This document shows, piece after piece, positions 12,419 through 12,759 of a stretch of DNA of 12,759 bases (its first letter is position 1; the number at the start of each line of letters is the position of its first letter). Below the pieces are notes generated by a model. That model was not told where the DNA came from, did no database searches, and saw only the letters and a program-made list of their open reading frames with translations. Position numbers and translations under genes: made by a program. The stretch is from JBKBUF01 sp046290815 (GTDB lineage Bacteria > Bacteroidota > Bacteroidia > Cytophagales > Cytophagaceae): the NCBI GenBank assembly GCA_046290815.1, contig JBKBUF010000053.1, positions 1-12,759 of the forward strand, in the 5' to 3' direction.

Positions 12419-12759
12419 CTTCTGTATTTTTATTATTTGAAATTAATGACAGCAACCGATTAATATCTGCCGATTGCGGATCAGTATTCTTTTTAATTCC
12501 TATTTTCGCAAGGCTGATATGTTTTTCGGCATTTATTTTATTATTGTGTAATATCCTTTTTGAGCATTCTATACTGCATCCGTCAATTATCCATACTTTC
12601 CTGTTTTTAATTTTATGAAGAAAAGTTTTTCCGCCGGATGCCAGTCCTGCCAGACAGGACATTTCTGCAATTCCATTTTCATTTAAGACCAGTGCCAATT
12701 TATAGGCTATCTGACCTGCACCGGAGACCACGGCAACGGCGAACTGCACTGCCGGCTTC
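12402..12759 (-). CDS. DGC-domain putative zinc-binding protein, 5' end outside window
   Basis: About 119 codons are visible and the frame is open to the right edge, so the true start lies outside; the GTG at 12749-12747 is probably an internal valine, because KPAVQFAVAVVSGAGQIAYK reads on as protein. The DGC family marks are the N-terminal SGAGQIAYKLA, SCLAGLASG and IIDGCSIECSKRIL, the DGC motif with a second Cys four residues on. Most relatives have a Cys before the first SG (CSG); here it is Val (VVSG). Family members are thought to bind zinc or another metal and often sit beside nitric oxide or denitrification genes. The 3' end overlaps the 12-helix membrane gene by 17 nt. The tail after about residue 90 is Asn/Lys-rich and looks variable. 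Confidence 0.8.
   Translation of the reverse strand, partial: KPAVQFAVAVVSGAGQIAYKLALVLNENGIAEMSCLAGLASGGKTFLHKIKNRKVWIIDGCSIECSKRILHNNKINAEKHISLAKIGIKKNTDPQSADINRLLSLISNNKNTEDGLSE

Noticed and set aside
12747..12749. GTG as the true start of the DGC protein
   Set aside because: The frame remains open and protein-like to the window edge, and the family has more residues before the SGAG segment, so the start lies outside.

Overview
The window reads as a low-GC chromosomal segment of a Bacteroidota member, probably a free-living Cytophagales-type bacterium. The evidence is the gene content (DUF4105 protein, MoaC-MoaB fusion, Alginate_exp porin, FeoB-associated Cys-rich protein), the near absence of Shine-Dalgarno sequences, AT-rich spacers and one exact TAnnTTTG promoter element. 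The genus is inference. I see no tRNA, rRNA, transposase, phage gene or CRISPR array.

Layout. Positions 1-2293 (minus) hold a tightly packed set: a DUF4105 membrane protein, an inositol monophosphatase overlapping it by 4 nt, a 53-aa FeoB-associated Cys-rich membrane protein 2 nt further on, and the first codons of another gene running off the left edge. Positions 2459-4303 (plus) hold a small lipoprotein, then a terminator, then a secreted CE2-type SGNH esterase. Positions 4443-6814 (minus) are a molybdenum-cofactor operon, moaD-moaE-moaCB, ending in a TSUP (TauE/SafE) permease; spacings at the last two junctions are -1 and +1 nt. Positions 6879-7826 (minus) encode a secreted protein I do not recognise. 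Positions 7948-9312 (minus) encode an outer-membrane porin of the alginate-export family, and 9427-10047 (minus) a hemolysin III/PAQR protein that starts at TTG. Positions 10204-11160 (plus) hold a 56-aa two-helix membrane protein and a Crp/Fnr regulator with a probable Fe-S ligand set. Positions 11165-12759 (minus) hold a DGC-domain protein (cut by the right edge) followed by a 12-helix, His-rich membrane protein resembling heme-copper oxidase subunit I or NnrS.

How they may work together. The right third looks like a low-oxygen or nitric-oxide response neighbourhood: an FNR-type sensor, a probable haem membrane protein, a Cys-rich DGC protein, a small membrane protein, and palindromic operator-like sites in front of the porin, the divergent hlyIII/small-protein promoters and the regulator itself. 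The Moco operon would supply cofactor to molybdoenzymes encoded elsewhere, some of which also work in anaerobic respiration, but no such enzyme is in the window.

The most unusual non-coding structure is a set of degenerate arrays with a strict 7-nt period just after stop codons: one after the lipoprotein gene (2999-3033), and one filling the spacer between the convergent esterase and permease genes (4304-4441), whose two halves are roughly reverse-complementary in character.
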